The notes beneath the pieces are model-generated. The model made no database searches. It had not been told where the DNA came from and was given only the letters and a program-made list of their open reading frames with translations. This document shows, piece after piece, positions 39,542-48,813 of a stretch of DNA of 64,000 nucleotides. The stretch covers positions 1,860,001-1,924,000 of the forward strand of contig NZ_AP012273.1 in assembly GCF_000828615.1 (NCBI RefSeq), given 5' to 3'. How positions within the stretch are numbered: the stretch's first letter is position 1; each line of letters opens with the position of its first letter. The translations under genes were made by a program, and so were the position numbers. Source of the DNA: Thiolapillus brandeum. Its GTDB lineage: Bacteria > Pseudomonadota > Gammaproteobacteria > Chromatiales > Chromatiaceae.

Positions 39542-40897
39542 CTATCCGGTACCGCGTCCAATCATCCGCAACCAGATAAATCCCCCCACTCCGGCGATAA
39601 GAGAAGCCAGCAATACTCCGGTCTTGGCCATGAGCAGGTTTTCCGGATTGTCGGCAAACGCGAGTTCTGTAACAAAGATGGACATGGTAAAGCCAATACC
39701 GGCCATCAGGGACATGCCCATGACGTGAGAAAACTTCAACCCCATGGGCAATTGGCTGAAGCCGAGCTTGACCATCAGCCAGACAGTAGCAGTGATACCT
39801 ATCAGCTTGCCCAGCACCAGACCGGCGACCACACCCAGTGCAACCGGGTCGGTGAAAATCTGATCCATGGCAGAAAAATCGATGGGGATACCCGCATTGG
39901 CCAGAGCAAAGACAGGAATCACCAGGAAGGCGCTGGTCATATGCAGCTTGTGTTCCAGAACCTGAGCCGGTGCCTGGGCCAGTTGCACACCGTCGGAAAG
40001 AGCGGTTACCCGGCTACGCATCTGATCATTGAGAATGATGTTGGGTTCTTTCTCATGGGCTGCTTTGATCTGGTTCAGCAGGGAATGGGCATTCTCCAGG
40101 AAACGCATGGCATCCAGTTTGGGCTTCATGGGAATGGTAAATGCCAGAAATACTCCAGCCAGGGTAGCATGCACCCCACTTTTCAACAGGGCCAGCCACA
40201 GCAGCACACCCAGCAGAGCATAGGGCAGAATGCGTCTGATGCCCCCCCGGTTCAGGGCGATCAGCAGGAACAGCACCCCAGCTGCGGCTGCCAGGGCCAC
40301 AGTATCGATCTTTGCCGTGTAGAACAAGGCAATAACCACCACCGCACCCAGGTCATCCACAATGGCCAGCGCCACCAGGAAGGTCAACAGCGCCGGCGGA
40401 ACCCGCTTGCCAAGGAGCGCCAAAGCCCCCAGGGCAAAGGCAATATCCGTGGCCATGGGTATCCCCCATCCCTGCGCACCTTCTCCTCCCTGATTCACAA
40501 GGAGAAAGAACAAGGCGGGCAACAGCATACCGCCCACCGCTGCACTGATGGGCAACAGGGCCTGACGCGGGTCGGCGAGCTCCCCTACCAACAGCTCACG
40601 CTTGAGTTCCAGCCCTACTACCAGGAAAAACAGGGCCATAAGGCCATCGTTGATCCAGTGATGCAGGCTCATGGTCAGGGTCAGACTTCCCCCACCGAGA
40701 GTGACCTCCGTATGCAGGACATGGTTATAGCTCTCTGCCAGAGGACTGTTGCCAACAATCAGGGCGACAACCGCGCACAGCATCAGCAGGATGCCACTGG
40801 TGGTCTGGCGGTGAATAAACTCTTCCAGAGGGGTCAGAATCTGGTCGAAAGCCCGCTCCCAGGGCGCAAGATATTCTTTTCCTTTCGAGTTTTTCAT
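39542..40897 (-). CDS. nhaA: Na+/H+ antiporter NhaA
   Basis: A 451-residue NhaA. It exchanges internal Na+ for external H+. Signature blocks: GLMALFFLVVGLELKRELLVGEL, PMATDIAFALGALALLG (contains the essential Asp pair of helix V by analogy; here ATDIAF and AIVDDLGAVVVIALFYT), and the second inverted half FSAMDQIFTDPVALG / GMSLMAGIGFTMSIFVTELAF. About 11 helices predicted. The start MKNSKGKEYLAPWERAF is preferred; a GTG 18 codons upstream is possible. A marine or saline habitat would fit. Confidence 0.95.
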   Translation of the reverse strand: MKNSKGKEYLAPWERAFDQILTPLEEFIHRQTTSGILLMLCAVVALIVGNSPLAESYNHVLHTEVTLGGGSLTLTMSLHHWINDGLMALFFLVVGLELKRELLVGELADPRQALLPISAAVGGMLLPALFFLLVNQGGEGAQGWGIPMATDIAFALGALALLGKRVPPALLTFLVALAIVDDLGAVVVIALFYTAKIDTVALAAAAGVLFLLIALNRGGIRRILPYALLGVLLWLALLKSGVHATLAGVFLAFTIPMKPKLDAMRFLENAHSLLNQIKAAHEKEPNIILNDQMRSRVTALSDGVQLAQAPAQVLEHKLHMTSAFLVIPVFALANAGIPIDFSAMDQIFTDPVALGVVAGLVLGKLIGITATVWLMVKLGFSQLPMGLKFSHVMGMSLMAGIGFTMSIFVTELAFADNPENLLMAKTGVLLASLIAGVGGFIWLRMIGRGTG

Positions 40898-41053
40898 CAG
40901 CAAACCGGAATATTGAGTGTGTTTGGCGTATGGTGATGCAATGACACCCACAAATCAATCGCTCCCACTGCCTGGCCCGATAAAAAGCACTGCCATGATG
41001 GAGATTATGGGCTACCATTAGCTTCTACCGGTATTGTTTGTCCCGAGGCATCC

Positions 41054-42049
41054 ATGGCAGGCTTGATCGATCCATTCCAGCGCATTATCCGCTACCTGCG
41101 GGTCTCGGTTACCGACCGATGCAATTATCGCTGCTTTTACTGCATGCCCTCCCAGGGTATGGAATGGGAAGAACGGGCTGAATTTCTCACGTTTGAGGAA
41201 CTGACCCGCATCATCCGCCTGTTCACGGAGCTGGGGGTGGACAAGGTCCGGCTCACGGGGGGTGAACCCCTGGTACGGCGCGGCCTGCTGGACTTCGTGA
41301 AGCAACTCGACGCGCTGCCCGGGCTCAAGGATCTGTCAATGTCCAGCAATGCCCACTTACTTGGAAACCAGGCTGCCGATCTGAAGGCTGCAGGCATCAG
41401 CCGGGTGAATATTTCCCTGGATTCCCTGAAGCCTGAGGTGTTTCGCAGGATCACTGTAAACGGCGACCTGGAACCCGTATTACAGGGTATCGATGCCGCC
41501 CTGAAAGCCGGCATGCACCCGGTGAAAATCAACATGGTGGTCATGAAGGGTCTCAATGATGGCGAAATCGAAACCATGCTGGACTACGCTATCGAACGCG
41601 GTGCCGACCTGCGCTACATTGAGACCATGCCTATCGGTGAAGCCGGCATTGCGGGTACAGACTATTACATGCCCGCGGTGGAGATCCTCGCCCGATTAAA
41701 AGAGCATTTGGGCGAAGAACTGATCCCCGCAAAGGGCGGCAAGGGCGCAGGACCGGCCCGTTACTACCAGATCAGCAGCGGTCCGGTACGGGTAGGCGTG
41801 ATCAGCGCCCTGTCCCGGCATTTCTGCGACGATTGCAACCGGGTGCGCCTGACGGCCAAAGGGGATCTGGTATTGTGCCTGGGCCAGGAAGACCGGGTCT
41901 CCCTGCGCGATGGCCTGCGTACAGGGTATAGCGATGATGAAATCAAGAAGGAAATCCTCAAGGCCATCGCCAGGAAACCCCGTAGCCACGAATTCAATGA
42001 CGACAACAGCAGGGTTTCCCTGCGCCACATGTCGTCCCTGGGCGGCTGA
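41054..42049 (+). CDS. moaA: GTP 3',8-cyclase MoaA (molybdenum cofactor biosynthesis)
   Basis: A 331-residue radical SAM enzyme that begins molybdopterin synthesis by cyclising GTP. First cluster CNYRCFYC (Cys24, 28, 31 approx.), TGGEPLVRR, SLDSL, INMVVMKGLND, and the C-terminal cluster HFCDDCNRVRLTAKGDLVLCL. It ends in Gly-Gly, as required for the enzyme. The usual TTNG near residue 100 reads SSNA, a small deviation. No other moa genes are in the window. Diverges from nhaA. Confidence 0.94.
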   Translation: MAGLIDPFQRIIRYLRVSVTDRCNYRCFYCMPSQGMEWEERAEFLTFEELTRIIRLFTELGVDKVRLTGGEPLVRRGLLDFVKQLDALPGLKDLSMSSNAHLLGNQAADLKAAGISRVNISLDSLKPEVFRRITVNGDLEPVLQGIDAALKAGMHPVKINMVVMKGLNDGEIETMLDYAIERGADLRYIETMPIGEAGIAGTDYYMPAVEILARLKEHLGEELIPAKGGKGAGPARYYQISSGPVRVGVISALSRHFCDDCNRVRLTAKGDLVLCLGQEDRVSLRDGLRTGYSDDEIKKEILKAIARKPRSHEFNDDNSRVSLRHMSSLGG

Positions 42050-42063
42050 TCCCGGCATTGCCC

Positions 42064-42486
42064 ATGGGCAGCTACCCCGGCTTCCTGTTTCCCGAGCACT
42101 CACGCTGCTTCCCCGGTCAGCGCTGGGTCAACATCAGCCTGCGCACACTGCATCTTATTGGTCTTTCAGGTGCGGGCTATGGCTTTTTCGTCCACGGCCA
42201 TGAAATGAACTGGGAAGCCTTTCTGCTGCTCACCATCTTCAGTGGCACCGCCATGATGCTGATTTCCATCTGGAGCAATGGCATATGGCTGTTGCAGCTG
42301 CGCGGCCAGGCCATCATGCTGAAACTGTTGCTCCTGGCTCTGGCTTTGGCATTACCCCCATGGCGGGCGGCACTGTTCGTGGGCGTGCTGGTGATCTCCG
42401 GTCTTATTTCCCATGCTCCCGGAAACGTACGCTACTATTCCCTCCTTTATGGACGGCGTATCGATCACCTGCCGGCTTCTTCCTGA
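42064..42486 (+). CDS. Small integral membrane protein of unknown function
   Basis: A 140-residue protein with four predicted transmembrane segments (roughly 27-45, 52-72, 84-99 and 102-118) and a short cytoplasmic tail ISHAPGNVRYYSLLYGRR. It starts 15 bases after moaA, probably in one operon; the ATG at 42064 and a TTG two codons earlier are both possible. I do not recognise the family. Its end overlaps the convergent DUF1499 gene by 22 bases. Confidence 0.6.
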   Translation: MGSYPGFLFPEHSRCFPGQRWVNISLRTLHLIGLSGAGYGFFVHGHEMNWEAFLLLTIFSGTAMMLISIWSNGIWLLQLRGQAIMLKLLLLALALALPPWRAALFVGVLVISGLISHAPGNVRYYSLLYGRRIDHLPASS

Positions 42487-42938
42487 AGGGCCTGCCAGCG
42501 CTGGCGCAGGGACTCGATACGTTTGCGGTTCACACCAAAATCCGAATACCCGGCCCTGGACGCTGAACGAACCTGGAACAGGCCCTCTGCCTTGTCCAGT
42601 CGAATCTCCACATCATCCACAAAGTGGAACCAGCGGGAAGTCCATATGGCATGAAGATACCCGGGTTGCTCCTCCAGGATACGGCCCCCTTCCAGAGCCA
42701 CCGCCTCCTTCAACAAGGCCCAGGCCTGGCGTGCCTCCAACTTCAGGGGCAAAGGTTCAATGGAGTGTTCCCTGTCAGTGCCCTTCTCGCTATTCACGCA
42801 GTTGGGGCTGTCGGGACAGGGGCGCATGCGTCCCTGTTCCAGACCGGTCCGGGGCGGCCTGGCCATCCAGGAAAGAACGGCCGGAAACAGCACCGCGATC
42901 AACACGGCTACCAGCAACGCTGTCAGCAATAGCTTCAT
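42465..42938 (-). CDS. DUF1499 domain protein
   Basis: A 157-residue protein with an N-terminal hydrophobic segment (about 1-24) and the DUF1499 signature: CPDSPNCVNSEKG, then DVEIRLDKAEGLFQVRSASRAGYSDFGVNRKRIE. Usually membrane-anchored or lipid-associated; function unknown. The start ATG at 42938 has GAGGAAG upstream; eight more residues are possible. It diverges from the SprT-like gene 32 bases away. Confidence 0.85.
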   Translation of the reverse strand: MKLLLTALLVAVLIAVLFPAVLSWMARPPRTGLEQGRMRPCPDSPNCVNSEKGTDREHSIEPLPLKLEARQAWALLKEAVALEGGRILEEQPGYLHAIWTSRWFHFVDDVEIRLDKAEGLFQVRSASRAGYSDFGVNRKRIESLRQRWQALQEEAGR

Positions 42939-42970
42939 TTGAAGGCACTTCCTCTTTATCATGGAGGGCT

Positions 42971-43480
42971 ATGACCGAGGATACACGGAAAATACGCCAG
43001 GCACTGGAAGAGGCCACCATTTACTGGCTGGAAAAGGCCAGTCGATTGCTGGGGCAATCCTTTGAGCCCCCCCTGCTGCGTTTCGATCTGCGGGGCCAGG
43101 CCGCAGGCCAGTACCGCAGTCATCCCCGCCCCTGCATCCGCTACAACCTGGATCTGGCGGCACTTCAGTTCGACGCATTCCTGGCACGAACACCGGGACA
43201 TGAAGTGGCCCACTATGTCATCGATCAGCGTTTCCCCAACCAACGCCTGCGTCCCCATGGCCCTGAATGGCGCGACCTGATGCATGGCCTGGGCCTGGAT
43301 GCTTCCCGCTGCCACGAGTTCTCCCTGGAGGGCGTTCCCACCCGCCGACAGCGCCGGCATGCCTATCGCTGCGCCTGCCGGGAACACGAACTGAGCAGCA
43401 CCCGCCACAACCGGGTGCTGCGCGGCCAGGCCGAATACCGTTGCCGAAGTTGCGGCAAGGTACTGGTCTCATCGGAATGA
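42971..43480 (+). CDS. sprT: SprT-like zinc metalloprotein
   Basis: A 169-residue SprT-family protein. The zinc-protease-like motif is HEVAH (His77, Glu78, His81); the second part has a zinc ribbon YRCACREHE ... YRCRSCGKVL. Relatives include human SPRTN. The ATG at 42971 has a GGAGGG box three to eight bases upstream; in-frame sequence further 5' lies over the DUF1499 gene and is not used. It converges with the GIY-YIG gene, with a 12-base overlap. Confidence 0.88.
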   Translation: MTEDTRKIRQALEEATIYWLEKASRLLGQSFEPPLLRFDLRGQAAGQYRSHPRPCIRYNLDLAALQFDAFLARTPGHEVAHYVIDQRFPNQRLRPHGPEWRDLMHGLGLDASRCHEFSLEGVPTRRQRRHAYRCACREHELSSTRHNRVLRGQAEYRCRSCGKVLVSSE

Positions 43481-43720
43481 TGCGATCAATTGAAGCTTTT
43501 CCCGGCGGCTCAGACTCTTGATGGCGGCTTCCCGGCGGCTGGCCTGGCCACGATCCGCGCAATGCTCCCGGTAAACAATCTCCAGGGGCTTGCGGCCATT
43601 GAAATACTTCGCACCTTTCCCGGTGAGATGCTGATCAAAGCGGCGCTCCAGATTGGTCGTAATGCCCGTGTACAGGCTGTCGTCGTTACAGCGGATGATA
43701 TACACCTGCCATTCAGCCAT
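43469..43720 (-). CDS. GIY-YIG nuclease superfamily protein (YhbQ/UPF0213-like)
   Basis: An 83-residue stand-alone GIY-YIG domain. It starts VYIIRCNDDSLYTGIT (the GIY/YIG pair), then NLERRFDQHLTGKGAKYFNGRKPLEIVYRE and AIKSLSR. This size is typical for UPF0213/YhbQ proteins, whose E. coli member has DNA-cleaving activity reported. The ATG at 43720 overlaps the pgl stop (TGA at 43713-43715), so it is the last gene of the zwf-pgl operon. The open frame upstream of this ATG is a shadow of pgl. Confidence 0.85.
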   Translation of the reverse strand: MAEWQVYIIRCNDDSLYTGITTNLERRFDQHLTGKGAKYFNGRKPLEIVYREHCADRGQASRREAAIKSLSRREKLQLIASFR

Positions 43721-44381
43721 TTGCCGCCGCCTGGTCGGCCAGTACCTGAACATCTTCCGCAGCAATTCGGGCAGGAGGGATATCCTTGCCGGCACGCCAG
43801 GCTGACAGGGCCGGGTGTTTTCCCGTCCCGTTGACCAGGAACAAAAGCTGCCGCGCTGACGAAAGAGCGCCATAACCCAGGCTGATACGATCCGGCGGTG
43901 GCTTGGGTGCATCATGCACCGGCACCACCAGGGCATCCGGCGCATACTCATGGCCGGGAAACAGGGAGGCAGTATGGCCGTCTTCTCCCAGCCCCAGCAG
44001 CACCAGATCAAATGGCAGCGAATTCCGGATGGTCTCTGCATAGACCGCGGCCCCTGTTTCCGCGCCCAACTGCGCAGGAATCATGTGGATCTGCTCCTGT
44101 TCGATGGCAGCCTGGCGAAACAAAGCCTGATCCAGCATACGGCTGTTGCGCTCAGGATCATCCGGAGGCAGACAACGCTCATCACCCAGGTAAAACTGCC
44201 AGCCCCGCCAGTCCCGGTTTGCCTGGACCAGCAACTCATAGGCCAGTCTGGGTGTGCCACCCCCTGCCAGCACCCAACGGAAAACACCCCGGGCTTTCAG
44301 GGCGCCCGATGCTGACTCCAGTATCCGCGCCACCGCCTCCCGGGCAACAGCCTGAGCATCGGCAAGCACTGTAAGCTTCAT
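43713..44381 (-). CDS. pgl: 6-phosphogluconolactonase
   Basis: A 222-residue DevB-type lactonase that hydrolyses 6-phosphogluconolactone, the second step of the oxidative pentose phosphate pathway. Visible: [31 protein letters not shown] and [19 protein letters not shown], all characteristic. Its start overlaps the zwf stop by four bases (ATGA), so the pathway enzymes are coupled. Confidence 0.95.
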   Translation of the reverse strand: MKLTVLADAQAVAREAVARILESASGALKARGVFRWVLAGGGTPRLAYELLVQANRDWRGWQFYLGDERCLPPDDPERNSRMLDQALFRQAAIEQEQIHMIPAQLGAETGAAVYAETIRNSLPFDLVLLGLGEDGHTASLFPGHEYAPDALVVPVHDAPKPPPDRISLGYGALSSARQLLFLVNGTGKHPALSAWRAGKDIPPARIAAEDVQVLADQAAANG

Positions 44382-45871
44382 TCCTCGGGATCCATGCTAT
44401 GCCGCCAGTGCTGAACGGGTTTTTCAAACAGGCGTCGGCTTTCGGTTGGCCCCCAACTCCCCGCCGGATAGACGGGTACCGGGCCTTGATCCTGCTGCCA
44501 GTAACGGATCACGGGATCCACGGCGCGCCAGGCCCATTCCACTTCGTCATAACGCAGGAACAGGGATCGGTCGCCATCCATGACATCCAACAACAGTTCC
44601 TCATAGGCATCGATGGGCGTTTCATCCAGACCCCGCAACTGGGCGTCCAGGCCCCGTTGGCGGGTACGAATCTGCAAACCCGGTTCCTTGACCGTAACCT
44701 GCATGCGTATGCATTCGCAGGGCTGCACGCCCAGCATGATCCAGTTCTGCTTCATGGGACCAACCTCCGTATCACGAAAGAACTGCTGGGGTGGATGGCG
44801 AAAACAGATGGAAATCATGGACTGTTTCTCCGCCAGGCGCTTTCCGGTACGCAGGTAGAAAGGCACACCACGCCAGCGCCAGTTATCCACATGGAGCTTC
44901 ATGGCAGCATAGGTTTCCGTTCTGCTGTCGGCGGGAATGCCATCTTCCTCAAGATAGCCTTTCACCGGCTGGCCATGGATCTCCCCGGCGCCATACTGGG
45001 CGCGGAAAGCGACATTGGGCACTTGTTCATCCTCGATACGGCGCAGGGATTTGAGCACCTTCACTTTCTCGTCACGCAGATCCTCCGCCTGCATGGAGAC
45101 CGGCGGTTCCATGGCCACCAGGCTGAGCAGTTGCAGCAGGTGGCTCTGTATCATGTCGCGCACGGCACCACTTCCGTCATAGTAGGCCCCCCGAGTGCCG
45201 ACACCGGCAGTCTCCGAATGGGTGATCTGCACATGATCGATGTAGTTGCGGTTCCACAGGGGTTCCAGAAGCGTATTGGCAAAGCGGAAAACCAACACAT
45301 TCTGCACCGTACTTTTACCCAGGTAGTGATCGATACGGTAGATCTGATCTTCTTTCAGGTGTTTCAGCAGGTCGGCCTGCAGCTCCCGGGCCGTTTTCAG
45401 GTCATAGCCAAAAGGTTTTTCCACCACCACACGGCGCCAGTATTCATTCTCTTCCAGCAGTCCCTGTCCCCCGAGCTTGTCCACCACCAGGCCAAACTCC
45501 GCCGGACGAATGGCCATGTAAAAGGCAATATTCCGGGGCAGATCAGTGTGTTCACCCAGGTAGGACTTGAGGCGGGGCCAGGTGTTCTCATCCCCCAGAT
45601 CCCCACGAAAATAGCTGATACGCCGGGAGAATCGTTCAAAAACCTGTTCATTCAACCCATCCCGGGCCTTGGCTTCCAGCCAGCCACGCACTTCGGCAAT
45701 GCAACGTGCGTCATCCCAGTCCCGTCGTCCACTGGCAACGATACGCGTCTCTGCATCCATCTCCCCGGCCATGTCCAGGTGATACAGGGCTGGCATGAGC
45801 TTCTCCCGGGACAGGTTGCCGGTAGCGCCAAAGATCACGTAAGTACAGCCAATCTCCATCGGCTCAGGCAT
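44378..45871 (-). CDS. zwf: Glucose-6-phosphate 1-dehydrogenase
   Basis: A 497-residue enzyme that oxidises glucose-6-P to the lactone, generating NADPH. N-terminal dinucleotide fold [20 protein letters not shown]; active site [21 protein letters not shown] with catalytic His and Lys. Length fits the family (about 490). The start is the ATG at 45871, preceded by GGGAG; a longer frame reaches further but is not needed. First committed gene of zwf-pgl-GIY-YIG, and possibly preceded by a small gene whose end overlaps its start. Confidence 0.96.
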   Translation of the reverse strand: MPEPMEIGCTYVIFGATGNLSREKLMPALYHLDMAGEMDAETRIVASGRRDWDDARCIAEVRGWLEAKARDGLNEQVFERFSRRISYFRGDLGDENTWPRLKSYLGEHTDLPRNIAFYMAIRPAEFGLVVDKLGGQGLLEENEYWRRVVVEKPFGYDLKTARELQADLLKHLKEDQIYRIDHYLGKSTVQNVLVFRFANTLLEPLWNRNYIDHVQITHSETAGVGTRGAYYDGSGAVRDMIQSHLLQLLSLVAMEPPVSMQAEDLRDEKVKVLKSLRRIEDEQVPNVAFRAQYGAGEIHGQPVKGYLEEDGIPADSRTETYAAMKLHVDNWRWRGVPFYLRTGKRLAEKQSMISICFRHPPQQFFRDTEVGPMKQNWIMLGVQPCECIRMQVTVKEPGLQIRTRQRGLDAQLRGLDETPIDAYEELLLDVMDGDRSLFLRYDEVEWAWRAVDPVIRYWQQDQGPVPVYPAGSWGPTESRRLFEKPVQHWRHSMDPEE

Positions 45872-46145
45872 GGCACTCTCCCGAAGTGGCGCTGCCATCC
45901 TCTCCTGCCCTATCCATGGGGAAACGCCTAGCACAGAGATGATCCAGCCCCTCCACAAGAATCTCCAGTGCCTCTACGCCACTGATAGGAGCATCCATCG
46001 CTGTTCTCAGGGTAAGATTCCGCATACGCACGCTGGTGGGCTTATTCACTACTGTCCGCAAATCATGGTCATTTCTGCTGAGGGCCAGGCTCTGCCCCAT
46101 CAGCGCGAGATCCACCAGGCCGGTATCCACCTTTTCCATATCCAC
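45864..46145 (-). CDS. Small hypothetical protein upstream of zwf
   Basis: A 93-residue frame starting at a GTG (46145) or ATG (46139) with a strong GGAGG box, ending in a TGA that overlaps the zwf ATG by eight bases. That placement suggests translational coupling, so it is probably a real gene. The sequence shows no transmembrane helix or motif I recognise; it contains [22 protein letters not shown]. No function is proposed. A chance open frame remains possible. Confidence 0.5.
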   Translation of the reverse strand: MDMEKVDTGLVDLALMGQSLALSRNDHDLRTVVNKPTSVRMRNLTLRTAMDAPISGVEALEILVEGLDHLCARRFPMDRAGEDGSATSGECHA

Positions 46146-46196
46146 TTATCCTCCAGATGCAATGGCGGTCATTTTCGCACAGACTGGAAGCTGCGT

Positions 46197-46224
46197 ATAA
46201 GAAAAGAGCCCGCATGGCGGGCTC
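46197..46224 (-). terminator. Terminator after the DUF1631 gene
   Basis: An 8-bp perfect stem GAGCCCGC/GCGGGCTC (46206-46213 with 46217-46224), three-base loop, followed on the minus strand by TTTTCTTAT. Lies 28 bases past the DUF1631 stop and separates it from the zwf unit. Confidence 0.85.
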
Positions 46225-46252
46225 AAGGGGCTTAGTTCAATATCAGGAAAGA

Positions 46253-48493
46253 CTATTCCGACAACTGCAGTTTGGGACCGACGATACGAGCATTGAGAAC
46301 CTTCATCATTTTCTTGATTGCCCGGTCAATAAGAGGCGCCTGGGCATCTTCCAGGAACTGAGCACTGCCATCGCGGAAGTAGGAAGCCAGCTCCGGCTCT
46401 TTCATCTGTGCGGCCTTGTTACCCTGGCCGTCCACGAACACCATAGTACCGGTATACTGGCTGCGCCAGACCATTTTGCAGATCAGGGGCTCTTCTTCCG
46501 CATCCAGTTTCATTTTGATCCAGGTGCCTTCCTTCATGTTTCGCACAGCAATGCTGTGCTCATCCTCGATCTCCGGTTCCTGAACCTCTTCCTCGGCCAC
46601 AACAGGTTCTTCCGCACTGCTTTCCTGCTCCACATATCCATCGTTTTTCAACGCTTCTATGAAACAGGCCTGAAGCCGGTTCAACATTGCTGTGGATTTG
46701 TTCTGGTCAAAAGAAATGTAACTGAATCCCTTTTTCAGCCCACTAATGATCTCAGGAATACTGGAGAGTAGCTTTTCCCGATCGAAACCCGAGTCATTCT
46801 TGCCCAGGTAAGTCACCATCATATGCGCAATATGCACCGCCTTGCGCCAGTTGCTGCCTTCTTCACCTTCACGCAACAACAAAATGGTCATGAGTTTCTT
46901 CCAGGGCTGCTCCAGGATCTGTCTGGCGGGCTTGGGCAAGGTACTCACACCCAGTCCATGAAGAATGTCCTCAACCTGTTTTTTTGCAACTTCCAGTTTC
47001 TCCTCGCCGGAGATTGACTGGGCCAGACGATCTTCAAGGATCTGTTTGACGCGCGCCCTCTTGTCCATGTAACGATCGAAATCCTGGAGAACTTCGTCGA
47101 ACAGTGCTGAGTCGTCAGCGTACTCATGCACAATACGATCTACCGCACGCTTAACGTGAAAATAAAGGCCTTTTTCACTGCGATCTCCATCGTCCCGCCA
47201 TCCGACAGAAGCGGCGGCCAACTGATTCAGCAGCCGTCTTGCAGGGTGCTGTTTGTCATCGACGAAGGTTGGATCAGCAATCGCGGCCTTCAACACGGGA
47301 ATCTGCAGCCTGGCAATCAACGCACGCATGGCATCCGGCAGATTCGCATCATCCAGCACGTGATCGAATAACATCAGAATGATGTCGATGGTCTGCTGCT
47401 CTGCTTCTGCAATGCGGTGGACTTCCGCACCACTTTCATCCAGACATAGAGTCTGACTCAACTGCTGGCGGATGCGCTCCTGCACGGCAGACCATTCGAC
47501 ATTGTCCAGATCCAGATCTGACAGGGCGGCACTCTGCATACTGCTCAGGGCATCCATGACATTGTCCCGAGGCAGCACCGGAAGATGTATGTTACCCGCA
47601 GGAGCCGCCGTCCCCTGAGGGGCCATCTGCTGAATGTATTGCCATATTTCTTTCAGAGAGGGTGTCGGCTCCTCTTCCTCTACACCCGACTGGCTCGCAT
47701 CCTGATTCCCTTGTTCAGATTGCGAGTCTGCATGCTGTCCTGCCGGGACATGGGAAGCCGCAGCTCTGCGTGGGGCCTGTTGATGGGGAGTCAACTCAGG
47801 CAGCACCCCCTTTTCCATCAGCAACTGGTTCATATTCTGGTACACAGTCCCTATCTCGGACAGCACCACACGCTCAAAACATTTGTAAACCACGATGCGG
47901 GCCAGCACTTCTTCGGTTTCCCACTCGTCCAGTACCACGCGAAAGATTTCCGAAAGCACTTTGGGACCGGCAGGATTCTCATCGTTCTCCAGGGATTTCC
48001 TCCCCAACATATGCGCGAAACGCTTGTCGAGAAGTGCCAGCTCTTCATGAAAACGGGTGCGCGCCCTGGACGCCATGGTGGTAACGGCAAGCTCTTCTTC
48101 CAGTTCTTCCTTCTCGACCAGGGAGAGTTCATCATCCAGCAAGGCATTTTCCCTGGAACCACTACCTCCCAATGATGACCGTCCTTCCCAGAATGAAGTG
48201 AAGGTGTTTTGAAGCATCCTGAGATAGGCTTGTTCTGCCTTTTCCTTAAAGATGCGCATGGCACGCATACTATCGAAAAACAGTGTCTGACGAGAATTGC
48301 TGGTGGAGTTTTCTGCCAGGCGATACAGGTCGTCATCCACCTGGGCGAACATATCGTGTAAAAGCGGTTCCATTTTCTGAACCAGCAGATTCTCACAAGA
48401 GCGCGCCAAGGCGCCATATTTCCCCATGGTCACCACAGGCGCCTGGGCCGCCTGCCCTTTTCCCAGATAAACGATTTTGTCTGCATGTGCCAT
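46253..48493 (-). CDS. Large DUF1631 domain protein
   Basis: A 746-residue cytoplasmic protein. It has no signal peptide or helix bundle in the membrane; it is rich in helical segments and acidic linkers (EEPVVAEEEVQEPEIEDE near 640-660) and ends in a domain with the GTWIKMKLDAEEEPLICKMVW stretch that resembles a PilZ-like beta barrel. DUF1631 proteins occur in Gammaproteobacteria; no function is established that I know. Start at the ATG 48493 (MAHADKIVYLGKG) with GGAG upstream. Single-gene unit with a strong terminator. If the tail is a PilZ domain it might sense cyclic di-GMP, but the usual RxxxR and D/NxSxxG are not clear. Confidence 0.75.
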   Translation of the reverse strand: MAHADKIVYLGKGQAAQAPVVTMGKYGALARSCENLLVQKMEPLLHDMFAQVDDDLYRLAENSTSNSRQTLFFDSMRAMRIFKEKAEQAYLRMLQNTFTSFWEGRSSLGGSGSRENALLDDELSLVEKEELEEELAVTTMASRARTRFHEELALLDKRFAHMLGRKSLENDENPAGPKVLSEIFRVVLDEWETEEVLARIVVYKCFERVVLSEIGTVYQNMNQLLMEKGVLPELTPHQQAPRRAAASHVPAGQHADSQSEQGNQDASQSGVEEEEPTPSLKEIWQYIQQMAPQGTAAPAGNIHLPVLPRDNVMDALSSMQSAALSDLDLDNVEWSAVQERIRQQLSQTLCLDESGAEVHRIAEAEQQTIDIILMLFDHVLDDANLPDAMRALIARLQIPVLKAAIADPTFVDDKQHPARRLLNQLAAASVGWRDDGDRSEKGLYFHVKRAVDRIVHEYADDSALFDEVLQDFDRYMDKRARVKQILEDRLAQSISGEEKLEVAKKQVEDILHGLGVSTLPKPARQILEQPWKKLMTILLLREGEEGSNWRKAVHIAHMMVTYLGKNDSGFDREKLLSSIPEIISGLKKGFSYISFDQNKSTAMLNRLQACFIEALKNDGYVEQESSAEEPVVAEEEVQEPEIEDEHSIAVRNMKEGTWIKMKLDAEEEPLICKMVWRSQYTGTMVFVDGQGNKAAQMKEPELASYFRDGSAQFLEDAQAPLIDRAIKKMMKVLNARIVGPKLQLSE

Positions 48494-48813
48494 TGTCTCA
48501 GCTCCACAACTGAACCTCATTCAGGTTCTGTTTGTTGGATAGTAGAGAATTGGTAGCAATTTCATTGTGCGGGAGATCACAGCTTGGCAATAAATCCCCA
48601 TACAACGAACACTGAAACACCATAAGCAACGGGTAATACCCACAATATTGGACGATAATACTATTAATCATATTTTCTTTATTTTTCTGTATCTTACATC
48701 AACGAACACCCAGCGACAAGGCGAGAACCCCGAAAATAATCCATTCATCTAAAATAATATTTTCATTCAAGCGGTCTATACTTTCATACAGATCCCCCAA
48801 AAGGCCGTGCAGA
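48494..48813. other. AT-rich divergent promoter region
   Basis: About 320 bases between the DUF1631 gene (minus) and the fad operon (plus) without a gene; the centre (about 48600-48790) is clearly more AT-rich than its surroundings, as expected for promoters or bound protein. A TATACT hexamer at 48777-48782 is a possible -10 for the fad operon, but no matching -35 is seen. I see no FadR-type or PsrA-type operator. Confidence 0.5.

Noticed and set aside
39200-40936. 578-codon open frame spanning gluQRS end and opposite nhaA
   Set aside because: Most of it is antisense to nhaA and the beginning is out of frame in gluQRS; rich in Gln/His as expected of shadows.
42413-42970. Extension of the SprT-like frame upstream
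   Set aside because: It lies opposite DUF1499, and the ATG at 42971 has a good ribosome site.
44399-45931. 510-codon frame opposite zwf
   Set aside because: Antisense shadow of zwf with no recognisable domain.
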